5,061 bases of DNA from Citricoccus sp. WCRC_4 (GTDB lineage: Bacteria; Actinomycetota; Actinomycetes; Actinomycetales; Micrococcaceae). Location of the stretch: NCBI GenBank assembly GCA_026645375.1, contig JAPFFX010000426.1, positions 1 to 5,061 on the forward strand. Reading direction: 5' to 3'. The notes under the pieces were generated by a model that was given only the letters and a program-made list of their open reading frames with translations, had not been told where the DNA came from and searched no databases. This document shows, piece by piece, positions 4,667 to 5,061 of the stretch. The position numbers were made by a program, and so were the translations under genes. Position 1 is the first letter of the stretch. Each line of letters begins with the position of its first letter.

Positions 4667-5061
4667 ATGGGAGCCATGGGCAGGAGTGAATCGCGCGTGC
4701 GGGTCGTGCGCGTCAAGGACGGGAAGCGCGAGGCGCGGGCGGACGTACTGGCGGCCGAGGAGCCGTTGGAGATCCGGGTGAACGGCCGGCGGCTGGCGGT
4801 GACCATGCGCACCCCCACCGAGGACTTCTCCCTGGCCGCGGGCTTCCTGCTCAGCGAGGGACTGATCGGCCGGGCCTCGGACGTGTCCTCGATCCGCTAC
4901 TGCGGCCGGGACTTCGGCCCGGGAGCCGAGGAGGCGGACAACACCGTGGACGTGGTGCTGGCCCCGGGCGTGGCGGCGCCCGCTCCGGCGCTGGAGCGTC
5001 ACGTGCTGATGACCAGCGCCTGCGGGCTCTGCGGGCGCACCAGCATCGACTCGGTGCGCAC
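4667..5061 (+). CDS. fdhD: FdhD, formate dehydrogenase accessory sulfurtransferase, N-terminal part (runs off right edge)
   Basis: 131 codons are present and the frame is open at the right edge; family members are usually about 270-300 residues, so slightly under half is seen. FdhD takes sulfur from the cysteine desulfurase IscS and passes it to the bis-molybdopterin cofactor of formate dehydrogenase, activating that enzyme in the cytoplasm. Visible family blocks are AAEEPLEIRVNG (29-40), TMRTPTEDFSLAAGFLLSEGLI (the Thr-Met to Leu-Ile stretch, 46-67) and the catalytic loop TSACGLCG (116-123), with Cys119 and Cys122 as the sulfur-carrying pair. The start is uncertain. ATG 4667 follows GGGGGTGG by 3 nt. 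ATG 4676 gives an N-terminus MGRSESRVRVVRV closer to what I expect for the family and has a -10-like GATCAT 7 nt upstream. It implies a Mo- or W-dependent formate dehydrogenase in this organism and pairs in function with the ThiF/MoeB-like fragment at the left edge. Confidence 0.95.
   Translation, partial: MGAMGRSESRVRVVRVKDGKREARADVLAAEEPLEIRVNGRRLAVTMRTPTEDFSLAAGFLLSEGLIGRASDVSSIRYCGRDFGPGAEEADNTVDVVLAPGVAAPAPALERHVLMTSACGLCGRTSIDSVR

Noticed and set aside
4286..5002. A 238-codon minus-strand open frame covering the end of the spermidine-synthase-like gene and the start of fdhD.
   Set aside because: It runs across two well-supported genes and an intergenic hairpin on the other strand, and its His/Gly/Arg/Gln-rich product is typical of a GC-driven shadow.

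Overview
The window is high-GC DNA with the codon use, start-codon arrangement and gene content of an actinobacterium. The family mix (FdhD, a ThiF/MoeB-type protein, a spermidine-synthase-fold protein, a metabolite:H+ symporter) would fit a Micrococcaceae-like organism, but no marker gene is present and this placement is inference.

Layout from left to right: (1) at 1-85, minus strand, the first 28 codons of a probable ThiF/MoeB/HesA adenylyltransferase that runs off the left edge; (2) at 161-1087, minus strand, a LysR-type regulator; (3) a 73-bp divergent control region holding a candidate sigma-70-type promoter, three short inverted repeats and a direct repeat; (4) at 1161-2234, plus strand, an AtsA/RNase Z-like metallo-beta-lactamase-fold hydrolase; (5) at 2242-3582, plus strand, an MFS transporter of the metabolite:H+ symporter (MHS) family, 7 bp downstream and probably translationally coupled; (6) a strong GC-rich hairpin terminator at 3630-3659; (7) at 3776-4609, plus strand, a spermidine-synthase-fold SAM-binding protein with degenerate active-site motifs; (8) a small hairpin at 4612-4635; (9) at 4667 to the right edge, plus strand, the first 131 codons of fdhD. 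The longest gap without a gene is 193 bp (3583-3775), which holds the terminator and a candidate promoter.

The central three genes look like one unit: a LysR-type activator divergent from a hydrolase-transporter operon. The simplest reading is that the symporter imports a small, probably anionic metabolite, the hydrolase opens or cleaves it (ester, lactone, sulfate ester or similar), and the regulator switches the operon on with the substrate or a product. The substrate cannot be read from the sequence. The flanking genes (ThiF/MoeB-like and fdhD) both point to molybdenum-cofactor and formate dehydrogenase maturation, so the hydrolase-transporter unit may be an accessory insertion beside a Mo-enzyme locus. 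Hand-counted blocks give roughly 58-70% GC in much of the central unit against 72-77% on the right flank.

I found no tRNA, rRNA, CRISPR array, insertion sequence or transposase. The most unusual points are the untyped import-and-hydrolysis module, the dense repeat structure of its divergent promoter, the recurring 6-nt gap between -10-like hexamers and start codons (leaderless mRNA), and the spermidine-synthase homologue that lacks the canonical catalytic motifs.
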